DNA of 64,000 nucleotides from Pseudomonas sp. HMWF032 (lineage in GTDB: Bacteria > Pseudomonadota > Gammaproteobacteria > Pseudomonadales > Pseudomonadaceae), in contig NZ_QAIG01000008.1 in NCBI RefSeq assembly GCF_003060885.1, positions 409,904 through 473,903 on the forward strand, written 5' to 3'. The translations under genes and the position numbers were made by a program. The notes beneath the pieces were generated by a model. It saw only the letters and a program-made list of their open reading frames with translations, searched no databases and was not told the origin of the DNA. Positions 16,368 through 25,842 of the stretch are shown one piece after another. The first letter of the stretch is position 1. Each line of letters opens with the position of its first letter.

Positions 16368-16832
16368 TTAGTCGTCCATCCCGCCGCGTAACAATCGGCC
16401 AATCAGGTCAGCGGGATACCCCCGATAACTAAGAAAGCGCCCTTGCTGAGCCCGCTCACGGGCATCACGGGGCAGCGCACCCGCAAACTTGCGTTGCCAG
16501 GTTTCCTGCAGCTGTTCACGCCAGTCGATACCGCTGTCACGCAAGGCCTGCTCGACATCGCCGCGCGCCAGCCCACGCCGGGTCAACTCCTCACGAATGC
16601 GCAACGGGCCATAGCCCGCACGCGCGCGGTAGCTGACGAACGCTTCGAGATAACGCGCCTCCGACAGCAAGCCCTCTTCCGCCAGGCGGTCGAGGGCACC
16701 GTCGATCAGCTCATCACTGGCACCCCGGTTGCGTAGCTTGCGGGTCAGCTCGACCCGGCCATGCTCACGCCGTGCCAACAGATCCATGGCGGCACGCCGC
16801 ACCGCGACGGGGTTATCCAGAGCGATGGACAT
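16368..16832 (-). CDS. recX: Recombination regulator RecX
   Basis: The 154-residue protein is built of three-helix RecX repeats, e.g. [17 protein letters not shown] (about 18-34) and [15 protein letters not shown] (about 74-88). RecX binds along RecA filaments and restrains recombinase and coprotease activity. It follows recA by 11 bp in the same direction and is very likely co-transcribed from the SOS promoter, giving feedback on RecA. Length and sequence look normal. The 184-bp gap after its stop contains only an imperfect hairpin (about 16261-16293) without a T run. Confidence 0.96.
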   Translation of the reverse strand: MSIALDNPVAVRRAAMDLLARREHGRVELTRKLRNRGASDELIDGALDRLAEEGLLSEARYLEAFVSYRARAGYGPLRIREELTRRGLARGDVEQALRDSGIDWREQLQETWQRKFAGALPRDARERAQQGRFLSYRGYPADLIGRLLRGGMDD

Positions 16833-16843
16833 AGCTCAGTCGA

Positions 16844-17887
16844 TCAGACGTCGGCGTCAGCCAGATCATCAGCCGTGGAGTTAGCCTTGACCGTTGGGCT
16901 GGCGACAAGCAGCTTCTCGCGGATCAACGCTTCGATGGCGCGGGCCACTTCCGGGTTGTCCTCCAGGTACTTGGCCGAGTTAGCTTTGCCCTGACCGATT
17001 TTGTTGCCCTGATAGCTATACCAGGCACCGGATTTCTCCAACAGGCCGAGTTGCACGCCAAGGTCGATAACCTCGCCGTTGCGATAGATACCCTTGCCGT
17101 AAAGAATCTGGAACTCGGCCTGGCGGAATGGCGGAGCCACCTTATTCTTCACCACCTTGACGCGGGTTTCGCTGCCGACCACTTCGTCGCCTTCCTTCAC
17201 CGCGCCAGTGCGACGGATATCCAGACGCACCGAGGCGTAAAATTTCAGGGCGTTACCACCCGTGGTGGTTTCCGGACTGCCGAACATCACACCGATTTTC
17301 ATGCGAATCTGGTTGATGAAGATCACCAAGCAGTTGGCGTTCTTGATGTTGCCGGTGATCTTGCGCAGTGCCTGGCTCATCAGACGCGCCTGGAGGCCAA
17401 CGTGCATGTCACCCATCTCACCTTCAATCTCCGCCTTAGGCACCAGGGCAGCCACCGAGTCGACGATGATCACGTCAACAGCATTGGAACGCACCAGCAT
17501 GTCGGTGATTTCCAGGGCCTGTTCGCCGGTGTCCGGTTGCGACACCAGCAGGTCATCGACATTAACGCCGAGTTTGCCGGCATAGTCCGGGTCGAGCGCA
17601 TGTTCGGCGTCGACGAAGGCGCAGGTGGCGCCGAGCTTCTGCGCTTCGGCAATCACCGACAGGGTCAGAGTAGTTTTACCGGAGGACTCAGGACCGTAGA
17701 TTTCCACGATTCGGCCTTTCGGTAGACCGCCAATGCCCAGCGCGATGTCCAGACCCAGCGAGCCGGTGGAGATGGCCGGAATCGCCTGACGATCATGATC
17801 GCCCATGCGCATCACTGCACCTTTGCCGAATTGCTTTTCAATCTGGCCCAGGGCTGCCGCCAAGGCGCGCTTCTTATTCTCGTCCAT
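16844..17887 (-). CDS. recA: Recombinase RecA
   Basis: The 347-residue DNA-dependent ATPase forms filaments on single-stranded DNA, drives strand exchange and triggers LexA self-cleavage. Walker A is GPESSGKT (65-72), and the L1/L2 DNA-binding region includes [15 protein letters not shown] and the [17 protein letters not shown] stretch. The C-terminus is acidic (DDLADADV), as is usual. A LexA box lies 48 bp upstream of the ATG, so the gene is under SOS control. recX follows in the same operon. Confidence 0.99.
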   Translation of the reverse strand: MDENKKRALAAALGQIEKQFGKGAVMRMGDHDRQAIPAISTGSLGLDIALGIGGLPKGRIVEIYGPESSGKTTLTLSVIAEAQKLGATCAFVDAEHALDPDYAGKLGVNVDDLLVSQPDTGEQALEITDMLVRSNAVDVIIVDSVAALVPKAEIEGEMGDMHVGLQARLMSQALRKITGNIKNANCLVIFINQIRMKIGVMFGSPETTTGGNALKFYASVRLDIRRTGAVKEGDEVVGSETRVKVVKNKVAPPFRQAEFQILYGKGIYRNGEVIDLGVQLGLLEKSGAWYSYQGNKIGQGKANSAKYLEDNPEVARAIEALIREKLLVASPTVKANSTADDLADADV

Positions 17888-17934
17888 TTAAGTCCTCACG
17901 TAATCAAGAAGGGCCAGCTAGCGGCCACCAACAA

Positions 17935-17950
17935 CTGTATAAGTAGACAG
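17935..17950 (-). promoter_or_regulatory. LexA (SOS) box of recA
   Basis: The 16-bp element, read on the minus strand, is CTGTCTACTTATACAG, matching the CTG-N10-CAG consensus with the expected AT-rich centre. It lies 48 bp before the recA ATG, with an upstream TTGCCC as a possible -35. Confidence 0.88.
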
Positions 17951-17977
17951 TATTATTCCACAGGGCAAGTCGTCCGC

Positions 17978-18490
17978 CTACCCCGCGCTTGGATTTTCTT
18001 GCGCAAGTAGGTGCAACAGCCCAGCCAATGCGGCCTCAACCGTTTGTCGGCGAACTTCACTGCGATCGCCGGCAAACTGCCGGCGCACGCTGAATAGGCG
18101 TTTACCATCGCCCCAGGCCAGCCAGACCGTGCCCACCGGTTTCTCCGCCGAACCACCATCCGGCCCCGCGACACCGCTGACCGCTACCGCATAACGCGCA
18201 CCGCTATTGGTCTGAGCGCCACACACCATGGCCTCAACCACTTCCCGGCTGACGGCACCAACCGTACCGAACAACGTCGCCGGCACGTCGAGCTGCTTAG
18301 TCTTCTGCGCATTGGAGTAGGTGACATAGCCGGCTTCAAACCAAGCCGAACTGCCAGGAATTCGAGTAATCGCTTCGGCAATGCCGCCACCGGTGCAGGA
18401 TTCAGCGGTGGTCACCTGAACCTTGGCGGCAAGCAGTTGCGCGCCCAAGTCGGCCGCCAGTTGGGTCAGGGCATATTCATTGGCAGTCAT
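17978..18490 (-). CDS. pncC: CinA C-terminal-type nicotinamide-nucleotide amidase PncC
   Basis: The 170-residue protein corresponds to the stand-alone C-terminal domain of CinA (E. coli PncC/YgaD). It deamidates nicotinamide mononucleotide to nicotinate mononucleotide in NAD recycling. The signature TTAESCTGGGIAEAIT lies at about 27-42, and PDGGSAEKPVGTVW follows in the middle. Length is that of the single-domain form. The upstream open frame on this strand runs antisense through mutS and is not coding, so ATG 18490 is the start. It is divergent from mutS and lies upstream of recA, the common recA-pncC-mutS order. Confidence 0.93.
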   Translation of the reverse strand: MTANEYALTQLAADLGAQLLAAKVQVTTAESCTGGGIAEAITRIPGSSAWFEAGYVTYSNAQKTKQLDVPATLFGTVGAVSREVVEAMVCGAQTNSGARYAVAVSGVAGPDGGSAEKPVGTVWLAWGDGKRLFSVRRQFAGDRSEVRRQTVEAALAGLLHLLAQENPSAG

Positions 18491-18568
18491 CTGCACTCCG
18501 GGGTTAAAGCCAGCCAGGCCGATACCGTACACTAGGCGCTTTTGCGATTCAGCCGGACAGTTAAAACG

Positions 18569-21142
18569 ATGAGCCAAAGCGACCTCAGTTCTCACACGCC
18601 GATGATGCAGCAGTATTGGAAGCTGAAAAATCAGCATCCCGAACAACTGATGTTCTACCGCATGGGCGACTTCTACGAGATCTTTTACGAGGACGCGAAA
18701 AAAGCCGCCAAACTGCTCGACATCACCCTGACGGCTCGCGGCCAGTCCGCCGGTCAGGCCATCCCCATGTGCGGCATCCCCTTCCACTCGCTGGAAGGCT
18801 ACCTGGCCAAGCTGGTCAAACTCGGCGAGTCGGTGGTGATCTGCGAGCAGATCGGCGACCCGGCCACCAGCAAGGGCCCTGTTGAGCGTCAGGTGGTGCG
18901 CATCATCACACCCGGCACCATCAGCGACGAAGCGCTGCTCGACGAGCGCCGCGACAACCTGTTGGCTGCGGTACTGGGCGATGAACGCCTTTTTGGGTTG
19001 GCCGTGCTGGACATCACCAGCGGCCGCTTCAGCGTGCTGGAGATCAAGGGCTGGGAAAACCTGCTGGCCGAACTTGAGCGCCTGAATCCGGTTGAACTGC
19101 TGATTCCCGATGATTGGCCGCAGGACCTGCCCGCCGAGAAACGTCGCGGCTCGCGTCGTCGTGCGCCCTGGGACTTCGAACGCGACACGGCACACAAAAG
19201 CCTGTGCCAACAGTTCGGCACTCAGGACCTCAAAGGCTTTGGCTGTGAGAGCCTGACCCTGGCCATCGGCGCGGCGGGTTGCCTGCTCACCTACGCCAAG
19301 GAAACTCAGCGCACGGCCCTGCCCCACCTGCGCAGCCTGCGCCATGAGCGCTTGGACGACACGGTCATTCTCGACGGTGCCAGCCGACGCAATCTGGAAC
19401 TGGATATCAACCTGGCCGGCGGCCGCGACAACACCCTGCAATCGGTGGTCGATCGCTGCCAGACCGCCATGGGCAGCCGCCTGCTCAGTCGTTGGCTGAA
19501 TCGCCCACTGCGTGATCGGGCCATTCTGGAAGCACGCCAGGAATCGATTGCCTGTCTGCTGGAGCGCTACCGCTTCGAGACGCTGCAGCCGCAGCTGAAA
19601 GAAATCGGCGATTTGGAGCGCATCCTCGCCCGTATCGGCCTGCGCAATGCGCGCCCGCGCGATCTGGCACGCCTGCGCGACGCCCTCGCCGCCCTGCCCA
19701 CTCTGCAGATGGCCATGACCAACCTGGAAGCGCCGCACCTAGCTGAGCTGGCGAGCGTGGTAAGCACCTACCCGGAACTGGCCGAGCTGCTGACCCGTGC
19801 CATTATCGACAATCCGCCTGCCGTAATCCGCGATGGCGGCGTGCTGAAAACCGGTTACGACGCTGAACTGGATGAGCTGCAATCGCTCAGCGAAAACGCC
19901 GGTCAGTATCTGATGGACCTGGAAACCCGCGAAAAAGCGCGCACCGGCCTGGCCAATCTCAAAGTCGGCTATAACCGCGTGCACGGCTACTTTATCGAGT
20001 TGCCGAGCAAGCAGGCTGAATCGGCCCCAGCCGACTATATCCGCCGTCAGACTCTGAAAGGTGCCGAGCGCTTTATCACCCCAGAGCTCAAAGAGTTTGA
20101 GGACAAGGCGCTGTCTGCCAAGAGCCGCGCCTTGGCCCGCGAAAAGATGCTCTATGACGAGCTGCTGGAGCGCCTGATCAGTCACCTCGGCCCGCTGCAG
20201 GACAGCGCCGCCGCCTTGGCCGAACTGGACGTACTGAGCAACTTGGCTGAGCGCGCGCTGAACCTGGACCTCAATCGCCCGCGTTTTGTTGACGAACCCT
20301 GCATGCGCATCGACCAAGGCCGTCACCCGGTAGTTGAGCAGGTGCTGACTACACCGTTCGTGGCCAACGATCTGAACTTGGATGATGACACGCGCATGCT
20401 GATCATCACCGGACCGAACATGGGCGGTAAATCCACCTATATGCGGCAAACAGCCTTGATTGTGCTGCTGGCCCATATCGGCAGCTTCGTGCCAGCGAAA
20501 AGCTGTGAGCTGTCACTGGTTGATCGCATCTTCACCCGTATAGGCTCAAGTGACGACCTGGCCGGTGGTCGCTCGACCTTTATGGTGGAGATGAGCGAGA
20601 CCGCCAATATCCTGCACAACGCCAGCGAACGCAGCCTGGTGCTGATGGACGAAGTGGGTCGCGGCACCAGTACCTTCGATGGCCTGTCGCTGGCCTGGGC
20701 CGCCGCTGAACAGCTGGCTAAGCTGCGTGCCTACACCCTGTTTGCCACCCACTATTTCGAGCTGACCGTGCTGCCGGAAAGCCAGCCGATCGTAGCCAAC
20801 GTGCACCTCAATGCCACTGAACATAATGAGCGCATCGTGTTCCTCCACCACGTGCTGCCTGGTCCTGCCAGCCAGAGTTATGGCCTGGCCGTCGCGCAAC
20901 TGGCAGGGGTGCCAAATGAGGTTATCCTACGCGCCCGCGAGCACCTGGCGCGCCTGGAAACCACCAGCCTGCCCCACGAACCGCCACCGACACAGCCTGG
21001 CCAGACAGCTGCGCCAATGCAAAGCGACATGTTCGCCAGCCTGCCGCACCCGCTACTGGAGGAATTGCAGAAGATCAATCCTGATGATTTGACTCCGCGC
21101 AAAGCGCTAGAGCTGTTATACACATGGAAAACACGCTTCTAA
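18569..21142 (+). CDS. mutS: DNA mismatch repair ATPase MutS
   Basis: The 857-residue mismatch sensor has the mismatch-binding Phe-Tyr-Glu motif at 35-37 (RMGDFYEIF). The ATPase site is GPNMGGKST (about 614-622), followed by the family signature [18 protein letters not shown]. The C-terminal segment carries the clamp/tetramerisation region typical of proteobacterial MutS (about 855 residues in P. aeruginosa). ATG 18569 ([17 protein letters not shown]) matches the family start. A 9-codon upstream extension is open but unlikely. It is divergent from pncC, followed by a hairpin terminator and fdxA. Confidence 0.98.
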   Translation: MSQSDLSSHTPMMQQYWKLKNQHPEQLMFYRMGDFYEIFYEDAKKAAKLLDITLTARGQSAGQAIPMCGIPFHSLEGYLAKLVKLGESVVICEQIGDPATSKGPVERQVVRIITPGTISDEALLDERRDNLLAAVLGDERLFGLAVLDITSGRFSVLEIKGWENLLAELERLNPVELLIPDDWPQDLPAEKRRGSRRRAPWDFERDTAHKSLCQQFGTQDLKGFGCESLTLAIGAAGCLLTYAKETQRTALPHLRSLRHERLDDTVILDGASRRNLELDINLAGGRDNTLQSVVDRCQTAMGSRLLSRWLNRPLRDRAILEARQESIACLLERYRFETLQPQLKEIGDLERILARIGLRNARPRDLARLRDALAALPTLQMAMTNLEAPHLAELASVVSTYPELAELLTRAIIDNPPAVIRDGGVLKTGYDAELDELQSLSENAGQYLMDLETREKARTGLANLKVGYNRVHGYFIELPSKQAESAPADYIRRQTLKGAERFITPELKEFEDKALSAKSRALAREKMLYDELLERLISHLGPLQDSAAALAELDVLSNLAERALNLDLNRPRFVDEPCMRIDQGRHPVVEQVLTTPFVANDLNLDDDTRMLIITGPNMGGKSTYMRQTALIVLLAHIGSFVPAKSCELSLVDRIFTRIGSSDDLAGGRSTFMVEMSETANILHNASERSLVLMDEVGRGTSTFDGLSLAWAAAEQLAKLRAYTLFATHYFELTVLPESQPIVANVHLNATEHNERIVFLHHVLPGPASQSYGLAVAQLAGVPNEVILRAREHLARLETTSLPHEPPPTQPGQTAAPMQSDMFASLPHPLLEELQKINPDDLTPRKALELLYTWKTRF

Positions 21143-21148
21143 CGTTAT

Positions 21149-21181
21149 TGCGCGCAAACTGTTAGAATCGCGCGCATTTTT
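21149..21181 (+). terminator. Terminator between mutS and fdxA
   Basis: TGCGCGC (21149-21155) pairs with GCGCGCA (21170-21176) around a 14-nt loop and is followed by T5. The TTAGAAT within the loop could double as a -10 for fdxA. Confidence 0.65.
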
Positions 21182-21280
21182 ACGACTGCCCGACTTCAAG
21201 CCTGAGCCGTGGCCATTACCCCTAGCCTACTGAAACCCACACAGAACGGGGCAGGCTGGCGCCCGAGGAGAGAATCAGAG

Positions 21281-21604
21281 ATGACCTTCGTCGTTACCGA
21301 CAATTGCGTCAAATGCAAATACACCGACTGCGTAGAAGTCTGCCCGGTGGACTGCTTCTACGAAGGCCCGAACTTCCTGGTGATTCACCCGGACGAGTGC
21401 ATCGACTGTGCACTCTGCGAGCCTGAGTGCCCTGCACAAGCCATCTTCTCCGAAGATGAAGTGCCGGAAGATCAGCAGGAATACATCGAACTGAACGCCG
21501 ATCTGGCTGAAGTCTGGCCAAATATCACCGAGAAAAAAGAGTCCCTACCGGACGCTGAAGAGTGGGATGGCGTAAAGGACAAGCTTCAGTACCTAGAGCG
21601 CTAG
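21281..21604 (+). CDS. fdxA: Seven-iron ferredoxin FdxA ([3Fe-4S][4Fe-4S])
   Basis: The 107-residue protein has the clusters C-x7-C-x3-CP ([17 protein letters not shown]) and C-x2-C-x2-C-x3-CP ([12 protein letters not shown]), the arrangement of Azotobacter-type 7Fe ferredoxins. It carries electrons at low potential in the cytoplasm. The ATG at 21281 gives [20 protein letters not shown] lies upstream. The position between mutS and rsmZ-rpoS is the standard Pseudomonas arrangement. A strong terminator follows. Confidence 0.97.
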   Translation: MTFVVTDNCVKCKYTDCVEVCPVDCFYEGPNFLVIHPDECIDCALCEPECPAQAIFSEDEVPEDQQEYIELNADLAEVWPNITEKKESLPDAEEWDGVKDKLQYLER

Positions 21605-21626
21605 TACTTAGCGTCACTGACTGCAC

Positions 21627-21653
21627 AAAAACCCGCCTTGCCGCGGGTTTTTC
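21627..21653 (+). terminator. Intrinsic terminator of fdxA
   Basis: AAAAACCCGC (21627-21636) and GCGGGTTTTT (21643-21652) form a perfect 10-bp stem with a CTTGCC loop and a T run. It lies 22 bp after the fdxA stop. Confidence 0.92.
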
Positions 21654-21730
21654 CTTTTCTGCGGAGCCAGAACTCCCCGGTGCTAGGCCTACAGAGCCAT
21701 CAGCAAACACCAGTCACATAAAACGCAGAC

Positions 21731-21863
21731 AAAAAAAGGGGCGACTCACGTCGCCCACTCTTTTGTCCCTAGTCCCTGTATTTCCCAGCTCATCATCCTG
21801 ATGAATCACGTCCTACGATGTCCTGATTGTCATCCTGACAACCTGTGCTTGTCCCTGAGCACA
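21731..21863 (-). ncRNA. rsmZ: RsmZ small regulatory RNA (RsmA/CsrA antagonist)
   Basis: On the minus strand a roughly 133-nt RNA contains eight GGA motifs, several in hairpin loops: TGTGCT-CAGGGACA-AGCACA, TTGTC-AGGAT-GACAA and TCATC-AGGAT-GATGA. It ends in a terminator of 7 bp (GGGCGAC/GTCGCCC) plus T7 at 21731-21737. Such repeats sequester the translational repressor RsmA. The location between fdxA and rpoS is that of rsmZ in P. aeruginosa and P. fluorescens, and the segment CAGGACATCG...GATTCATCAGGA resembles the latter. A perfect GacA upstream site and a promoter precede it. The 5' end is inferred from the -10. Confidence 0.94.
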
Positions 21864-21869
21864 GGTGCA

Positions 21870-21897
21870 ATATTAGCGCTTCCCACCCTCTGAACAA
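21870..21897 (-). promoter_or_regulatory. rsmZ promoter
   Basis: Read on the minus strand: -35 TTGTTC (21892-21897), a 16-bp spacer and -10 TAATAT (21870-21875). Initiation is predicted at about T21863, so the RNA starts UGUGCUC. Confidence 0.7.
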
Positions 21898-21934
21898 GCG
21901 ATGAAAACTCCAGTCGAGTGCCATCAAACTCTCA

Positions 21935-21953
21935 CAAGAATATTTAAATCTTG
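21935..21953. other. AT-rich dyad upstream of rsmZ
   Basis: CAAGA (21935-21939) and TCTTG (21949-21953) flank AT-only sequence. A second AT-rich stretch with TTTAAA repeats follows to 21981. It lies about 70-120 bp upstream of the predicted rsmZ start, between the GacA site and the promoter, where bending or silencing proteins could bind. Confidence 0.35.
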
Positions 21954-22025
21954 TTTAAAAACAATGGTTTAAAACAAATCAGGGCGATTATCCGGTCACT
22001 CTACGCACCAACGGCTTACGCACCT

Positions 22026-22043
22026 TGTAAGCAATGACTTACA
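22026..22043. promoter_or_regulatory. GacA upstream activating sequence for rsmZ
   Basis: TGTAAG-CAATGA-CTTACA is a perfect 18-bp palindromic match to the GacA site TGTAAG-N6-CTTACA. It is centred about 171 bp upstream of the predicted rsmZ start, the usual distance. This puts rsmZ under the GacS/GacA two-component system. Confidence 0.93.
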
Positions 22044-22124
22044 TAAACGCTCATAAAACCCGCCGGGAACACCTTTTGGCGCAATATGTGAAACTCACCA
22101 GAGTGGCTAGCATGGAACTCAAGC

Positions 22125-22152
22125 ACAAAAAACCCGGCCAAGGCCGGGTTGA
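22125..22152 (-). terminator. Intrinsic terminator of rpoS
   Basis: AACCCGGCC (22131-22139) and GGCCGGGTT (22142-22150) form a 9-bp perfect stem. On the minus strand it runs into T6. It lies about 20 bp beyond the rpoS stop. Confidence 0.92.
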
Positions 22153-22169
22153 GTGTTAATAGATCAAGC

Positions 22170-23180
22170 TCACTGGAACAGTGAGTCGCTCGACAGGCCG
22201 TTCTTTTCCAGAATTTCCCGCAAACGCTTGAGGGCTTCAACCTGAATCTGCCTTACACGCTCACGGGTCAGACCGATTTCCTGGCCAACTTCTTCCAACG
22301 TGCAGCTTTCATGGCCGCGCAAGCCGAAGCGACGAATCACCACTTCACGCTGCTTGTCAGTCAGTTCAGACAACCATTGATCGATGCTCTGCGATAGATC
22401 GTCATCCTGCAACAACTCGCAGGGATCGGTCGGACGCTCATCGGTCAGGGTATCGAGCAGGGTTTTGTCTGAATCCTGGCCCAGTGAAACATCGACCGAG
22501 GAAACCCGTTCATTCAAGCCGAGCATGCGTTTGACTTCACCCACCGGTTTTTCCAGCAGGTTGGCAATTTCCTCTGCAGAAGGCTCATGATCGAGCTTCT
22601 GGGTCAATTCGCGAGCAGCACGCAGGTATACGTTTAGCTCCTTTACCACATGTATGGGTAAACGAATTGTGCGGGTCTGATTCATGATCGCCCGTTCGAT
22701 GGTCTGGCGGATCCACCAGGTGGCATAAGTCGAAAAACGGAAACCGCGCTCAGGATCGAATTTCTCTACCGCGCGGATCAAACCGAGGTTGCCTTCTTCA
22801 ATCAGATCGAGCAGAGACAAGCCTCGATTGACGTAACGACGCGCAATCTTCACCACCAAGCGCAGGTTGCTTTCAATCATGCGCTTGCGGCCAGCAGGGT
22901 CGCCTTTCTGTGCCAGGCGCGCGAAGAACACTTCTTCTTCAGGGGTCAGGAGAGGGGAAAAGCCGATTTCGTTGAGGTACAGCTGAGTGGCGTCGAGCGC
23001 GCGGGTGTAATCGATATACTTATGCTGCTTACTGCTGGTCGCGGATGCTTTTGTTTTGTTGCGGGGAAGTGGCGGTTGCGCTTCTTCGTCTGAATCATCG
23101 TCAAGGACTATAGCGGGCTCCATCAGGAGCACTTCATCATCGACGTCAAACTCCGGCGCTTCTTTTTCATGGAGAGCCAT
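22170..23180 (-). CDS. rpoS: Stationary-phase sigma factor RpoS
   Basis: The 336-residue sigma-70 group 2 factor directs RNA polymerase to general stress and stationary-phase promoters. Region 1.2/2 is recognisable ([20 protein letters not shown], then [20 protein letters not shown] and [19 protein letters not shown]), and region 4.2 is the helix-turn-helix around [19 protein letters not shown]. Size and ends match Pseudomonas RpoS. It follows nlpD by 105 bp, and rpoS promoters commonly lie inside nlpD, so transcription probably starts there. A terminator and rsmZ follow. Confidence 0.98.
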   Translation of the reverse strand: MALHEKEAPEFDVDDEVLLMEPAIVLDDDSDEEAQPPLPRNKTKASATSSKQHKYIDYTRALDATQLYLNEIGFSPLLTPEEEVFFARLAQKGDPAGRKRMIESNLRLVVKIARRYVNRGLSLLDLIEEGNLGLIRAVEKFDPERGFRFSTYATWWIRQTIERAIMNQTRTIRLPIHVVKELNVYLRAARELTQKLDHEPSAEEIANLLEKPVGEVKRMLGLNERVSSVDVSLGQDSDKTLLDTLTDERPTDPCELLQDDDLSQSIDQWLSELTDKQREVVIRRFGLRGHESCTLEEVGQEIGLTRERVRQIQVEALKRLREILEKNGLSSDSLFQ

Positions 23181-23285
23181 TTTTGTTATTCCTTGCTGAG
23201 TTCGACAGCAAGCTTCAGCGCGACCAAGTCCCTGGTTACACCAAAGCCTGTCCCTCCCACGCGGTGGAGACAGGCTAGCGCTAGA

Positions 23286-24152
23286 TCAACGTCGCGGCAG
23301 GTATTGCAGCGGGTCGACAGGTTTACCTTGACGGCGCACTTCAAAATGAAGTTTTACCTGGTCAGTTCCTGTGGAACCCATTTCGGCAATTTTCTGCCCG
23401 GCTTTGACCTTCTGCCCCTCCTGCACCAACAGCCTGCGGTTGTGGCCGTAGGCGCTTACGTAGGTATCGCTATGTTTGATGATTACCAACTCGCCGTAGC
23501 CCCGTAAACCACTCCCGGCGTAGACCACTGAACCATCAGACGCAGCTAAAACAGGCTGGCCCAATTCCCCGGCGATATCAATGCCTTTATTCAAACTGCC
23601 GTTTGAGGAAAAACGCCCAATAACCGGGCCATTGGTGGGCCATAACCAGCCGGAAGCAGAACGTTGGCTAGGCGGTAATGCCGTTACGCTCGGAGTCGTC
23701 TTGGCAGAAGCTGGCGGTGGGGTCGGTGCAGGTCGATTCTGAACTGGGGCGGTAGGACGATTACCGGATGGCGGCGCAACCACCGACGGAGCGGTCACGA
23801 CAACTGGAGGTTGGCTGGGTGGCTGAGCGCCATCGAAACGAATGACCTGTCCAACCCGTATCAAATAAGGGGGGGTAATACCGTTGCGGGCAGCCAATGC
23901 TTTCCAGTCCCAACCAAAGCGGAATGCAATGGAATAAAGAGTATCTCCACGCTGTACTTTATATTGCCCACTGCTAACTGGCTGTCGTTGTGGCGCCTGA
24001 CTGGCTCCACCGCCATGGCTGCGATCAACCACTTTTACCCCACCCGGTGGTGGGCTCGCGCAGGCGCTGAGCAGCGCACTGAGGACAAGGCCACTCAACA
24101 GGCTACGGGCACCGCTGGCACGATTCGGCAATTGAATGGCTGTGAAACTCAC
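23286..24152 (-). CDS. nlpD: Lipoprotein NlpD, LysM plus degenerate LytM (M23) domain
   Basis: The 288-residue outer-membrane lipoprotein has a lipobox LLSAC near residue 30, a LysM peptidoglycan-binding domain (YKVQRGDTLYSIAFRFGWDW) and a Pro/Ala-rich linker. A C-terminal LytM domain runs from GIDIAGELGQPVLAASDG to LHFEVRRQGKPVDPLQYLP. The zinc-binding residues are degenerate: NKGID replaces NHxGxD, and KLHFE replaces HLHFE. This is typical of NlpD, which activates the amidase AmiC rather than cutting murein. I chose GTG 24152 because GGGAG stands six bases before it; ATG 24158 is in frame but too close to that site. Confidence 0.92.
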   Translation of the reverse strand: MSFTAIQLPNRASGARSLLSGLVLSALLSACASPPPGGVKVVDRSHGGGASQAPQRQPVSSGQYKVQRGDTLYSIAFRFGWDWKALAARNGITPPYLIRVGQVIRFDGAQPPSQPPVVVTAPSVVAPPSGNRPTAPVQNRPAPTPPPASAKTTPSVTALPPSQRSASGWLWPTNGPVIGRFSSNGSLNKGIDIAGELGQPVLAASDGSVVYAGSGLRGYGELVIIKHSDTYVSAYGHNRRLLVQEGQKVKAGQKIAEMGSTGTDQVKLHFEVRRQGKPVDPLQYLPRR

Positions 24153-24202
24153 CTGCATCTCCCGAAACTGACTACATCTTGCTGGCATGCATTGTGCCGC
24201 AA

Positions 24203-25141
24203 TTATGGGTTATCACCAGCGCTTTGCAGGCTACGTCCTGCCAACCACTCCAGGCCCAGCACCAGGACAATACCGGCAACGGCCAGCACAATGGCTAACA
24301 GCACTTGTGGGTCCTGCCCGCTGACTTCGGCGAAACGCGCCGGCCAGAGGTTGTTTTGCAACACAGGCATCTGTGCACCATGGCTGTCAGTACGCCAACT
24401 CAGGGTTTCCTTCCAGGGCCAGATCTTGTTCAGCGAGCCGACCATCAGCCCGGTCAGAAACGCCAGAGTCAGGTCACGCCAGCGGGCCAGTAGCCAGCGC
24501 AGGAAACCGGCAAAACTGACAATACCCACCAGGCAACCGCTGGCGAAGATCAACAAAACGGTGATATCCAGGTCCTTCACCGCGCCCAGCACAAAGCTGT
24601 ACAAGCCCATCAGCACCAGTAGAAAACTGCCAGAAATGCCCGGCAGAATCATCGCGCAGATGGCGATGGCGCCTGCTAGGAACAGGCTTAACGGGTCATG
24701 CCCCCACTGCAATGGCGCGGCTACGGTAATCCAGTAGGCGAACGCCGCACCCAGCAGCAGGCTGACCACCCGTGTCCAGTTCCAGCACTGGATTTCCCTG
24801 ACCACCAAGTGTGTGGATACCAGAATCAGACCAAAAAAGAACGACCAGACCGGAATCGGCTGCTCGGCCAATAAATAGGTGATCAACCGCGCCAGGCTCA
24901 ACACACTGGTCATGATGCCCAGCAGCAAAACCAGCAGAAAGGTTGCATTGGCGGCCTTCCAGGCCTCGACAATACGACCACGCAACAACAGCCCCAGCGC
25001 TGCCGGCACGCTGGCAATCGAGCGCAGCAGTTCGTCATAGATACCGCTGACAAAGGCGATGGTGCCACCCGACACCCCCGGCACGACGTCGGCAGCGCCC
25101 ATGGCAATGCCTTTGGCATAAAGCAGGAAATACGTCTTCAT
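24203..25141 (-). CDS. DUF368 membrane protein, probable undecaprenyl-phosphate translocase (PopT family)
   Basis: A 312-residue polytopic inner-membrane protein with eight or more membrane segments. The DUF368 signature is GAADVVPGVSGGTIAFVSGIYDELL near the start, repeated in weaker form as ICAMILPGISGSFLLVLMGLY. DUF368 proteins (PopT) were recently shown to return undecaprenyl phosphate across the membrane in other bacteria; the role here is inferred from the family. ATG 25141 follows GGATGAA; a start at 25159 is possible. It lies between pcm and nlpD, where P. aeruginosa has no gene as far as I recall. Confidence 0.85.
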   Translation of the reverse strand: MKTYFLLYAKGIAMGAADVVPGVSGGTIAFVSGIYDELLRSIASVPAALGLLLRGRIVEAWKAANATFLLVLLLGIMTSVLSLARLITYLLAEQPIPVWSFFFGLILVSTHLVVREIQCWNWTRVVSLLLGAAFAYWITVAAPLQWGHDPLSLFLAGAIAICAMILPGISGSFLLVLMGLYSFVLGAVKDLDITVLLIFASGCLVGIVSFAGFLRWLLARWRDLTLAFLTGLMVGSLNKIWPWKETLSWRTDSHGAQMPVLQNNLWPARFAEVSGQDPQVLLAIVLAVAGIVLVLGLEWLAGRSLQSAGDNP

Positions 25142-25165
25142 TGGTTCATCCGTAAACAAGTGGCA

Positions 25166-25801
25166 TCAGGCCAGCGGCCCATTCAGCAGCGGCACAAAAC
25201 GCACCGCATCCAGCACATGCCGGGAGAAACCGTCATCCTCGCGAACAATCAGCAGCAGCTCCTGCACATCTCCCGCACCAACCGGGATTACCAGGCGTCC
25301 GCCGGGTGCCAGTTGATCCAGCAGGGCCTGCGGCACATTCGCCGCCGCTGCCGTGACGATAATGCCGTTATACGGCCCCAGGGCATTCCAGCCTTCCCAC
25401 CCGTCACCCCAGCGAAACACCACATTGCGCAGATTGAGCTGAGCCAGACGTTCTTTGGCCTTGTCTTGCAGGCTCTGGATACGCTCGACGCTGAATACCC
25501 GCTCGACCAACTGCGCCAGAATCGCGGTTTGATAGCCGGAGCCGGTACCAATTTCCAGCACCTTGTCCAGCGGACCTGCCGCCAGCAGCAGCTCGCTCAT
25601 GCGCGCGACCATATAGGGCTGCGAGATGGTCTGGTTGTTGCCGATTGGCAACGCAGTGTCTTCATAGGCACGATGGGCGAGCGCCTCATCGACAAACAGA
25701 TGACGTGGCGTGCGGCGAATGGTTTCCAGCACATGGGCGTTGGATAACCCTTCCTCATACAGCCGCTGAATCAGCCGCTCGCGGGTACGCTGCGAGGTCA
25801 T
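25166..25801 (-). CDS. pcm: Protein-L-isoaspartate O-methyltransferase Pcm
   Basis: The 211-residue SAM-dependent enzyme repairs L-isoaspartyl residues in aged proteins. The SAM motif I is [15 protein letters not shown], and the substrate-loop signature is [24 protein letters not shown] 25801 ([17 protein letters not shown]) gives the same length as P. aeruginosa Pcm. A GTG at 25846 overlaps the surE stop as GTGA and would add 15 residues, so coupled initiation there is possible. The surE-pcm-nlpD-rpoS order is the widespread stationary-phase survival cluster. Confidence 0.95.
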   Translation of the reverse strand: MTSQRTRERLIQRLYEEGLSNAHVLETIRRTPRHLFVDEALAHRAYEDTALPIGNNQTISQPYMVARMSELLLAAGPLDKVLEIGTGSGYQTAILAQLVERVFSVERIQSLQDKAKERLAQLNLRNVVFRWGDGWEGWNALGPYNGIIVTAAAANVPQALLDQLAPGGRLVIPVGAGDVQELLLIVREDDGFSRHVLDAVRFVPLLNGPLA

Positions 25802-25842
25802 GCCAATACCGCGATGCTGCAGCTCGTCCTGTTCACGGCGGA

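Noticed and set aside
18491..19738. Upstream extension of the pncC frame through mutS
   Set aside because: The PncC domain begins at 18490; the rest is antisense to mutS.
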